From NCBI GenBank assembly GCA_959347425.1, contig OY365741.1, forward strand, positions 1,946,501 through 2,010,500: a stretch of DNA of 64,000 bases, read 5' to 3'. Within the stretch, counting starts at the first letter, position 1. Each line of letters opens with the position of its first letter. The notes beneath the pieces are model-generated. The model ran no database searches and was not told the DNA's origin. It saw only the letters and a list, made by a program, of their open reading frames with translations. This document shows positions 56,111 to 64,000 of the stretch, piece after piece. This DNA comes from an uncultured Amylibacter sp. GTDB taxonomy: Bacteria; Pseudomonadota; Alphaproteobacteria; Rhodobacterales; Rhodobacteraceae. The position numbers and the translations under genes are program-made.

Positions 56111-56572
56111 ATGGCAGTCGCTTTGGATGCGTTGGATAGGAAAATTCTTGCTCAGTTGCAAAAAGACGCGAGCGTATCGTTGGAAACGGTCGCCGTGGCG
56201 GTGGGTTCGTCCAAAACCCCCGTGTGGAATCGGATTAAAAAACTGCGCAAACGCGGGGTGATAAAGCAGAATACGGTGATTTTGGATCCAGAAAAGCTGG
56301 GGTTAGATGCGTGTTTTTTCGTGTTAATTCGCACGTCTGAGCATGAAAAAGACTGGCAGGATAGGTTTTTGCGGACATTGCAGGTGCGACCAGAAGTGTT
56401 AGAGGCGCATCGTTTGGCGGGTGAAATTGATTATATTTTAAAGCTGCGGGTGGCGAATGCCAAGGCGTACGATGTGTTTTATCAGGCGTTAATACAGGAT
56501 GTACGGATTTTTAATGTGACCGCGTTGTTGTCTATGGAAGAGATTAAATCAACGAGTTTGTTGCCCGTTTGA
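56111..56572 (+). CDS. Lrp/AsnC family transcriptional regulator
   Basis: The 153-residue protein has the Lrp-type HTH at residues 5-60 (LDALDRKILAQLQKDASVSL, SSKTPVWNRIKKLRKRGVI) and a RAM-type effector domain. It is divergent from cysG with 174 bp between the starts, a layout that makes it a plausible regulator of the sulfite/siroheme operon; that link is inferred. The gene is preceded by GGAAAGG about seven bases before the ATG. The stop is followed almost at once by element copy C. Confidence 0.93.
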   Translation: MAVALDALDRKILAQLQKDASVSLETVAVAVGSSKTPVWNRIKKLRKRGVIKQNTVILDPEKLGLDACFFVLIRTSEHEKDWQDRFLRTLQVRPEVLEAHRLAGEIDYILKLRVANAKAYDVFYQALIQDVRIFNVTALLSMEEIKSTSLLPV

Positions 56573-56574
56573 GT

Positions 56575-56958
56575 GAATTGTGAATGGTGAATTATGAATT
56601 GTGAATGATTGGTTATTAGGGATTGGGGGTTGGTTATGAGAGGTTAAGAGCAGAGGTTTTTTGTTGCGCCCTCACTTCGTTCGGTTGCCCGCCCGCCCAC
56701 CCCTCCTGCGGAGAGCTGGACGGGTTTTTTTGGCTGGGGCTTGGCTCAGCGTCTTGTATATAGTCTAAATAAATTTATGATATATCTATCGTCTTGAAAC
56801 CAAAGGGCTTTTGGCATGCTCCCGCGAAGCGGGGGCTACGCACAAAAGACCATGCTGGTCGGCATTCATTGTTTTAATTTGCGGGCAGGTTCAACTGCCC
56901 TATGTCGCGATGACGAAGACCCGAAGGGCTAAACCACTAATTACTAACAACTAATCGC
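56575..56958 (-). repeat. Interspersed element, copy C (reverse)
   Basis: About 385 bp in reverse orientation between the lrp-like gene and the DNA methyltransferase. Shared blocks read as reverse complements of copy A: GGGCTTTTGGCATGC, GCCCTCACTTCG and GGTCGGCATTC. It lacks the block with TTTGCAAAGAATACTTGGG, so it is internally deleted. It carries GGGCAGGTTCAACTGCCC near the far end. The final array (TTACTAACAACTAAT) overlaps the methyltransferase 3' end and supplies its stop codon. Confidence 0.87.
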
Positions 56959-57845
56959 TCAAACGAATTCCCGCCCAACCGCTCTGCCAATAAATCCACC
57001 GCACGGGGTTCTATATCCATACCAACCCACCGCCGTCCTAACCGTTCTGCCATTACACAAGCCGTCCCACCCCCGCAAAACGGGTCTAAAACAACCCCAC
57101 CCTCAACGCAAGACGCGGTTATAATCCGCTCTAACAACGCCAGCGGTTTTTGCGTGGGATAGCCCGTTCGCTCCTTTGACATATTGATAAGGGGTTTTAT
57201 ATCTTCCCAGACATCGCGGATATAAACATCGGCATAGTATTTACCCGTCGCCTCATCAACCTTATCAGTGAAAAATTTATTATCGTAGAGAATTCGCTCT
57301 TGTATTGGATTGTGCTTATATTTGGGCTTTGTATAAAATAGGATAACATCGTGTTTTCGTGGCCAATGTTTTTTTGACACACCGCCTGTGCGATAGCCCC
57401 AAATGATTTCATTTTTAAAACCATCTTTGCCAAAAACCGTATCCAATACTATCTTTAAATAATGACTAGCCGTCGGGTCGCAATGCAAATACAAACTGCC
57501 CGTTGGCTTTAATACGCGGTGCATTTGGATGAGCCTCTGCGTCATATAGACGCAATATGCCTTCATACCCTTGCTGTGACTCCGCCCGATTATATCAAAA
57601 TAGGCGAGCAAATCGGGGTGTATTCCGTCCAGATGGTTGCTATCCACGTCATCCCAGCTCCACACATCCTTGAATCGCGCACCAGATGCGGCACTGCCTT
57701 TTGTACCAGAATAGAGCCGTTTGGAATTAAACGGCGGGTCTAGGTAAATCAAATCCACGGATGCAGAGTCCATCGCGTTCAAAATATACAGATTATCGCC
57801 CGTATAAAATTTGTTCGCGTGGGGTTTAGCATGGGTTATAGCCAT
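56937..57845 (-). CDS. Site-specific DNA methyltransferase (beta-class, probably N6-adenine)
   Basis: The 302-residue protein has catalytic motif IV DPPFNS near residue 36 and the SAM-binding DPFCGGGTACVMAERLGRRWVGMDI near residues 255-280; the order IV then I is that of beta-class amino-methyltransferases. The middle section (about 57190-57450) is AT-rich, the ends GC-rich. No restriction gene is adjacent, so it is an orphan or a remnant. The C-terminal residues RLVVSN and the TAG stop are encoded by the short repeat array of copy C; relatives often extend further (some carry an HNH domain), so the gene may be truncated by the element. Target sequence unknown. Confidence 0.9.
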   Translation of the reverse strand: MAITHAKPHANKFYTGDNLYILNAMDSASVDLIYLDPPFNSKRLYSGTKGSAASGARFKDVWSWDDVDSNHLDGIHPDLLAYFDIIGRSHSKGMKAYCVYMTQRLIQMHRVLKPTGSLYLHCDPTASHYLKIVLDTVFGKDGFKNEIIWGYRTGGVSKKHWPRKHDVILFYTKPKYKHNPIQERILYDNKFFTDKVDEATGKYYADVYIRDVWEDIKPLINMSKERTGYPTQKPLALLERIITASCVEGGVVLDPFCGGGTACVMAERLGRRWVGMDIEPRAVDLLAERLGGNSFERLVVSN

Positions 57846-57854
57846 CGCCAGAGC

Positions 57855-59114
<1,260 letters not shown>

Positions 59115-59255
59115 TTATGTGGGGGTTTTGGCTGGGAATTTAGATAGGGGCTGGTCTTTCGGGTTGGGTTTTTGTAAAATGATTTTGCCTAAATTACAAG
59201 ACAAAAATGGCAAAAATTTACCGCCAAATCCACACACCCGAAAAGACCCCTAAAA

Positions 59256-59519
59256 ATGACATCACCAGAGACCCATGAAACCCGTATCAAACGTCTATCC
59301 ATCCAATCCAAACGGCGCGGGTTGCAAGAGATGGATTTACTGCTGGGACGCTTTGCTGACTTGGCTTTGCGGGGGTTGGACGCGCCCGAATTAACCCAAT
59401 TTGAGGCCTTAATTAACGAACCAGACACGGATATTTTCAATTGGATAAAAGCCCCGCAGACGACCCCGCCCCGTCACTCCGTCATGGTTGTGAAAATCCG
59501 TGAAACCTTACACTTATAG
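59256..59519 (+). CDS. sdhE: Succinate dehydrogenase assembly factor SdhE
   Basis: The 87-residue protein has the SdhE (Sdh5/DUF339) signature RRGLQEMDLLLGRFADLAL with the conserved RGxxE, followed by ELTQFEALINEPDTDIFNWI. SdhE promotes covalent attachment of FAD to SdhA. The length is typical. It is divergent from the aminotransferase gene, with 147 bp between the starts that presumably hold both promoters. Confidence 0.93.
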   Translation: MTSPETHETRIKRLSIQSKRRGLQEMDLLLGRFADLALRGLDAPELTQFEALINEPDTDIFNWIKAPQTTPPRHSVMVVKIRETLHL

Positions 59520-59674
59520 GATAATTTATCACAGGCTTTCACGCAAGAATAATATGATTTTGCACGATAAAACGCCAAAATAGCCGATAATTCGCAAGAA
59601 AAAATAACTCTGTTAATGACTTGTTATGAATTTGCCGTGCATAAACGACCCATTCTTAACAGGAAGGGAACAGA

Positions 59675-60247
59675 ATGACTATCGAGCAATCAGCGCAATC
59701 AATAGCGCACGATACAAACACACCGCAGGCAATAGGCATGCACAATAACGAGATGCCGCAAGCGGCGAATGGGGCGACTGCTCCGCAAGGGTTTCTGGGT
59801 GATTATCTGGAAACGCTGGTAATGGTGGAGCGTTTGCACCGCCTATTACTGGATGTCGTCAAGGACGAATTTGAACGGTTAAAGATTTTGGATATTAACT
59901 CTGTCCAAGCTTTGCTGCTGTTTAATATCGGCGAGAACGAAGTGACTGCCGGCGAATTAAAGGCGCGGGGGTATTATCAAGGCTCTAACGTGTCGTATAA
60001 TTTGAAGAAACTGGTGGAGACGGGGTATATGCATCATAAAAAATGCGATGTAGACCGTCGGGCTGTGCGGGTGAAACTGACCGATAAAGGGCAGGAATTG
60101 CGCGCGTTGGTGTCCCAGTTGTTTGAGCGGCATGCCGATGGGATGCGCGAATCGGAGGTTTTGAATGAGACTATTCTATCCAATATGATAGGGGTGTTGC
60201 GCAGGTTAGAGCGGTATTGGACGGATCAAATTCGGTATATTTATTGA
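59675..60247 (+). CDS. MarR-family regulator (LdtR-like)
   Basis: The 190-residue protein has a winged-helix domain (LDINSVQALLLFNIGENEVTAGEL, GSNVSYNLKKLVETGYMHH, CDVDRRAVRVKLTDKG) and a C-terminal dimer helix ending RLERYWTDQIRYIY, characteristic of the alphaproteobacterial LdtR group, which controls an L,D-transpeptidase and stress tolerance in Rhizobiales. The first 35 residues are Gln/Asn/Ala-rich and unconserved. AGGAAGGGAAC precedes the ATG. The 155 bp upstream is AT-rich and must hold its promoter. A strong terminator follows. Confidence 0.88.
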   Translation: MTIEQSAQSIAHDTNTPQAIGMHNNEMPQAANGATAPQGFLGDYLETLVMVERLHRLLLDVVKDEFERLKILDINSVQALLLFNIGENEVTAGELKARGYYQGSNVSYNLKKLVETGYMHHKKCDVDRRAVRVKLTDKGQELRALVSQLFERHADGMRESEVLNETILSNMIGVLRRLERYWTDQIRYIY

Positions 60248-60294
60248 TTTTTGAGGCTTATTGAATAATTGCGAAAAACCACAGAGAAAATGTG

Positions 60295-60329
60295 AAAAGG
60301 GGGGTTGCTGAGGCGGTCCCCCTTTTTTT
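60295..60329 (+). terminator. Rho-independent terminator after the ldtR-like gene
   Basis: AAAAGGGGG at 60295-60303 pairs with CCCCCTTTT at 60318-60326 across a 14-base loop, and T residues continue to 60329. Element copy D begins immediately afterwards. Confidence 0.9.
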
Positions 60330-60330
60330 A

Positions 60331-60826
60331 GTTGTTAGTGATTAGTGATTAGTGATTAGTGATTAGTGATTGGTTATTAGGGATTGTGGGTTAGGTATTG
60401 GAAGTTAAGGGCAGAGGTTTTTTGTTTCGCCCTCACTTCGTGGCAAGCCACTTCGTTCGGTCGCCCACCCGCCCACCCCTCCTGCGGAGAGCTGGACGGG
60501 GTTTTATTGGCTAAAGCCTGTCTTTATATCTAGGCATAGCCTAAATAAATTTAGAGCAAACCCATCACCAATTCCCAAGTATTCTTTGCAAATAATCCAA
60601 TCTAACGTCTTGTTATTCCAGATAGTAAATTTATGACAATCCCTATCATCTTGTAGCCCAAGGGCTTTTGGCATGCTCCCGCGAAGCGGGGGCTACGCAC
60701 AAAAGACCCCGCTGGTCGGCATTCATTGTTTTAATTTGCGGGCAGGTTCAACTGCCCTATGTCGCGATGACGAAGACCCGAAGGGCATCACTAATCACTA
60801 ATCACTAATAACTAATAACTAAACTT
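60331..60826 (-). repeat. Interspersed element, copy D (reverse)
   Basis: About 495 bp between the ldtR terminator and hemA, in reverse orientation, opening with four to five TTAGTGA units and closing with AATCACT/AATAACT units. It contains all shared blocks, including CCTAAATAAATTTAGAG, CCCAAGTATTCTTTGCAA and GGGCTTTTGGCATGC, plus GGGCAGGTTCAACTGCCC in the same place as in copy C. The short remaining stretch to hemA (60827-60890) holds no recognisable promoter. Confidence 0.88.
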
Positions 60827-60890
60827 TACAATTCCCCCAACCTCGTGCTAACACCCCCCTAAAATAAATCCAACCCACACGAGCGCGCCG

Positions 60891-62123
60891 ATGCAAAAGA
60901 CCGATTACACCACGCAAATTGAACAAGCACTGGATAAAGTGCGCGATGAAGGGCGGTACCGCACCTTTCACGATGTTTGCCGAATCAGCACCGATTTCCC
61001 CCACGCTTGGTGGCAGGATGCGAACGGACAACGCAAGCAAATCACGATATGGTGCAGCAACGATTATCTGGGCATGGGGCAGCATCCTGCGGTGCTGGAC
61101 GCTATGCATACCGCGTTGGATACGGCGGGTGCTGGCTCTGGCGGAACGCGTAATATCGGCGGTTCCACGATTTATCACAAGGAATTGGAGGTGGAGTTGG
61201 CGGATTTGCATAACAAACCTGCTGCGTTGCTTTTTACCTCGGCTTTTAATGCGAACGAGGCGGCTTTGTCCGCTTTATCGCGTTTATTGCCCGGATTGAT
61301 AGTGTTCTCGGACGCTTTGAACCACGCGTCTATGATTGCTGGCATAGCCCACGGCAAGGCCGAAAAGCACATATTCGCCCATAATGATATCGCCGATTTG
61401 CGCAGGTTGCTAGAAACCGCACCGAAAGACGCGCCCAAATTAATCGCCTTTGAATCGCTGTATTCCATGGACGGGGATTTCGCCCCGATTGCCGAGATTT
61501 GCGATTTGGCGGATGAGTTTAACGCGATGACTTATGTTGATGAAGTCCATGCCGTCGGCATGTATGGCGCGACTGGGGCAGGGGTTTTGGAGCATTTAGG
61601 CCTGGCGCATCGCGTGGATATTATCAATGGGACTCTGGCGAAAGCCTTCGGTGTTATGGGCGGATATATCGCGGGGGACGCGGGACTGGTGGATGCTGTG
61701 CGTTCCTTCGCGCCTGCGTTTATTTTCACAACCTCCCTACCGCCAGCCGTGGCGAGCGGAGCTTGCGCTTCGGTTCGTTGGGTGAAGGCGCACCCCGAAT
61801 TGCGGGCGGCGCATCGCGATGTCGCGGCCGCGTTAAAGGCGCGGTTTCGCGCGTTGGATTTGCCGTTTCAGGATTATGGCAGTCATATTGTGCCTGTTCA
61901 TATCGGCAATCCCGTCAAGTGCAAAATGCTGTCGGACGCGTTGTTAAATGATTTTGGGATTTACGTGCAGGCTATTAATTTTCCCACCGTGCCAAGGGGG
62001 GAAGAGCGGTTGCGATTTACTCCGTCCCCCGTGCATACGCAAGAGATGATTAACGATTTGGTCAGCGCGATGGATTCGCTGTGGTCGCAGTGTGAGTTAA
62101 ATCGGGTGAAAATGGTCGGCTAG
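60891..62123 (+). CDS. hemA: 5-aminolevulinate synthase HemA (Shemin pathway)
   Basis: The 410-residue PLP enzyme condenses glycine and succinyl-CoA, the alphaproteobacterial route to tetrapyrroles. Motifs: [36 protein letters not shown], the Asp/His pair [12 protein letters not shown], and the PLP-Lys in [16 protein letters not shown]. Length is normal. The C-terminus ends RVKMVG, and the TAG stop is the first triplet of the adjoining repeat array. The product feeds both heme and, through siroheme and cobalamin steps encoded elsewhere in the window, sulfite reduction and corrin synthesis. Confidence 0.97.
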   Translation: MQKTDYTTQIEQALDKVRDEGRYRTFHDVCRISTDFPHAWWQDANGQRKQITIWCSNDYLGMGQHPAVLDAMHTALDTAGAGSGGTRNIGGSTIYHKELEVELADLHNKPAALLFTSAFNANEAALSALSRLLPGLIVFSDALNHASMIAGIAHGKAEKHIFAHNDIADLRRLLETAPKDAPKLIAFESLYSMDGDFAPIAEICDLADEFNAMTYVDEVHAVGMYGATGAGVLEHLGLAHRVDIINGTLAKAFGVMGGYIAGDAGLVDAVRSFAPAFIFTTSLPPAVASGACASVRWVKAHPELRAAHRDVAAALKARFRALDLPFQDYGSHIVPVHIGNPVKCKMLSDALLNDFGIYVQAINFPTVPRGEERLRFTPSPVHTQEMINDLVSAMDSLWSQCELNRVKMVG

Positions 62124-62535
62124 TTGTTAGTTATTAGTTATTAGTTATTAGTTGTTTTAGCCCTGCGGGTCTTCGTCATCGCTTACGCGAGTGCCGACCA
62201 GCGTGGTCTTTTGTGCGTAGCCCTCACGGTGTGAGGGCATGCCAAAAGCCCTTTGGTTTCAAGACTATAGATTCTCTATAAATTTACTATCTGGAATAAC
62301 AAGACGATAAATTGGATTATTTGCAAAGAATACTTGGGACTTGGTGATGGGTTTGCTCTAAATTTATTTAGGCTGTGCCTAGATGCTCGGATAGGCTTTA
62401 GCCATAAAACCCCGCACGCCCGCTCTCCGCAGGAGGGGTGGGCGGGCGGGAAGCCCGAACGAGAGGGCTTGCCCCGAAGTGAGGGCGAAAGAAAAGAATC
62501 ACTAATAACTAACAACTAATAACTAACAACTAAAA
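62123..62535 (+). repeat. Interspersed element, copy E (forward)
   Basis: About 410 bp after hemA, in forward orientation. It begins with GTTAGTTATTAGTTATTAG units and ends with ACTAATAACTAACAACTAA. Shared blocks follow the order of copies A and B; the GC-rich segment is of the C/D type (CTCTCCGCAGGAGGGGTGGGCGGGCGG), so copy E is a mosaic of both subtypes. Positions 62536-62749 hold AT-rich sequence and the presumed rodZ promoter. Confidence 0.88.
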
Positions 62536-62749
62536 AGAGTCCACAATTAAAACACGATTCGCCAAATTACGCCCAATAACGCCCCATTTCCCCTAAAAAA
62601 CCCACTTTTTAATCAAATTTACCTACATTTTTCCCTTTTCCTTTTATTTACTTTACCCTAACTATTTGCTTTATTGATGAATCCGTGTTAATAGTGCGGT
62701 TGTAAATTTTAATATTGGGGAACTACCCCGATGGTAAGGCTATGTGGAT

Positions 62750-64000
62750 ATGACAGATTCTGTCCAGTCTGAACAAGATATAAACCCGCTGGACATTTGC
62801 GGTTTTGACGATTTTCCCTTGCTTCTGGGCGATATTATGCGGGGGGAACGGGCGACTCTGGGCAAAAGTTTGGAACAGGCGGCGGCAGAGATTAGAATCC
62901 GCGAACCCCTGCTACAAGCGATTGAAAGCTGCGATACAACCGCCTTTGCCAGCCCTAGTTTTATTTCGGGGAATGTGCGTTCTTACGCAACCTATCTTGG
63001 GCTTGATCCAGAGGCTTGCTTTGATAAATTCTGCCAAGAGAGCGGATTTGTCGGTGTTCATGCCGGGCTGGAAGGCAAGAAAAAGAAAAAACCCGCCACG
63101 CCCGCCACGGATAAAACCACCGGAATTTACCTGCATCCCACCGATGATATAGAGCCTCCGATTGCTCAGCAAAAGGGCGCGAATGCCCCCGCCAAAGGCG
63201 CGAATAGCAAGGCCGATGATGCTATGAACGGTATAATGAGCAGTGCAACCGCGACCCCCGACACCGCAACCACCACCACCGTGCATACCATCCCCACCAA
63301 TGTCCCGCCAGCGCGTAGTATATCCCAGCAAACCCTTGTTTTCCAATCCAAAAGCGTTGATAACGGTCGTCTAGCCGTCTTTAACAATCAGATTTCGCCC
63401 TCTGGCGTTGCCTCCATTTTTGTCCTGCTGACATTGATAATCGCGCTTGGCTATGGCGGATGGGTTGTTCTGCAAGAAGTGCAAAGGGTGCAATTCACAC
63501 CCCCCGAAGAAAACCCAACTGAAAACCCCACCGCACTGGCGCAAAGACAAGACACCATCAATTCCGCCGCCCCCACGGCTGGTCCAATCCACGCACCCGA
63601 TACTAGCCTATCTAGCCTTATCACTCCGCAGGATTTGGACAGAATTTACCGCCCGAAAGCCTTGGAAATCCCAAAACTGGTTGCTCGCGATGGTCCTATT
63701 TCCCTGATAAACCCGAATAATAACGGTATTTTTGCGACGGAACGCCAAGCCCTCACCACTTTTGAAACCCCGCCTCAACCGCAAGTCATCATACCGCCCC
63801 CGCCTTTGCTGGATGTCGTGGCGTTGTACCCCGCGTGGATACGGGTTACCCAAGCAACGGGCGAAGTCCTGTTTGAACGGCTATTAAAAGCGGGCGAACG
63901 TTACCGTGTGCCGATTGATGCGGTTGCACCGACCTTGCATGCGGGTAATGCGGGTGCGGTTTATTTGATGCTTGGCGATCAAGTCTTTGGCCCCATTGGC
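62750..64000 (+). CDS. rodZ: Cytoskeleton protein RodZ, 3' end missing
   Basis: The frame is open from 62750 to the window end (417 codons). Residues 25-95 form a RodZ-type HTH_25 domain (LGDIMRGERATLGKSLEQAA...IRIREPLLQAIE, FISGNVRSYATYLGLD). A basic Lys-rich stretch and a Thr/Ala linker follow, then a membrane helix at about residues 221-243 and a periplasmic part ending in the DUF4115 region (WIRVTQATGEVLFERLLKAGERYRVP, LHAGNAGAVYLMLGDQVFGPIG). RodZ links MreB to the elongation machinery. A GTG at 62744, closer to AAGG, is an alternative start. Confidence 0.9.
   Translation, partial: MTDSVQSEQDINPLDICGFDDFPLLLGDIMRGERATLGKSLEQAAAEIRIREPLLQAIESCDTTAFASPSFISGNVRSYATYLGLDPEACFDKFCQESGFVGVHAGLEGKKKKKPATPATDKTTGIYLHPTDDIEPPIAQQKGANAPAKGANSKADDAMNGIMSSATATPDTATTTTVHTIPTNVPPARSISQQTLVFQSKSVDNGRLAVFNNQISPSGVASIFVLLTLIIALGYGGWVVLQEVQRVQFTPPEENPTENPTALAQRQDTINSAAPTAGPIHAPDTSLSSLITPQDLDRIYRPKALEIPKLVARDGPISLINPNNNGIFATERQALTTFETPPQPQVIIPPPPLLDVVALYPAWIRVTQATGEVLFERLLKAGERYRVPIDAVAPTLHAGNAGAVYLMLGDQVFGPIG

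Noticed and set aside
62276..62515. Antisense frame with a shared C-terminus (SLNKFRANPSP) in copies A and E.
   Set aside because: It lies in the same repeat DNA, its N-terminal halves differ, and nothing suggests translation.

Overview
This window is chromosomal DNA of an alphaproteobacterium, probably a free-living, Rhodospirillales- or SAR116-like lineage. The lineage is my inference; the class is well supported. Evidence for the class: a CckA-type hybrid kinase next to recA and alaS, an alphaproteobacterial LexA box (GTTC-N7-GTTC) inside the recA promoter, an LdtR-type MarR regulator, a Shemin-pathway hemA, a radA-cvpA-purF-SDR cluster, and a sulfite-reduction operon with DUF2849 and DUF934. 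Housekeeping genes are GC-rich and tightly packed. Intergenic repeats and a few cassettes are clearly AT-richer.

Layout. (1) 1-18150 is the 3' part of one enormous gene, over 6000 codons and still open at the left edge. It encodes arrays of four-cysteine modules interleaved with, then followed by, eleven copies of a glycine-rich, cysteine-free beta domain. (2) 18225-30030 is core biology: YfgM-like and BamB envelope proteins, Der, CckA, RecA, AlaS, a DUF1330 protein, an SMR transporter and Icd. (3) 30193-37414 holds a DUF2927 lipoprotein, CysS, an esterase coupled to an AlkA-like glycosylase, an AT-rich cassette of DUF5131 (three-Cys motif) plus its partner TcmP, and the corrin genes cobK-cbiD. 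(4) 38005-43752 holds radA-cvpA-purF-SDR, an iteron-like repeat block and znuA. (5) 43760-50276 (minus strand) holds an unrecognised gene, ilvB behind an apparent leader-peptide attenuator, the Asp/Glu leucyltransferase bpt, and a complete bufferin-type copper-RiPP operon (bufA, MNIO enzyme bufB, bufC, doxX). (6) 50872-55936 (minus) is the sulfite/siroheme operon cysG-DUF2849-cysI-DUF934-DUF4145-fpr, with a DUF4145 gene inserted and a cysG whose methyltransferase half is truncated; an Lrp/AsnC gene is divergent. (7) 56937-64000 holds a DNA methyltransferase, an aspartate aminotransferase, sdhE, ldtR, hemA and the start of rodZ.

Five diverged copies of a 0.4-0.55 kb intergenic element lie at 37.4, 50.4, 56.6, 60.3 and 62.1 kb, in both orientations. 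They are bounded by inverted arrays of 6-8 bp AT-rich repeats, and these arrays supply the stop codons, and sometimes the last residues, of several neighbouring genes. The best candidates for something undescribed are the giant modular protein, this repeat family with its iteron-bearing relative at 42.4-42.8 kb, the DUF5131-TcmP cassette, and the ilvB attenuator. No tRNA, rRNA, CRISPR array, transposase or prophage was seen.
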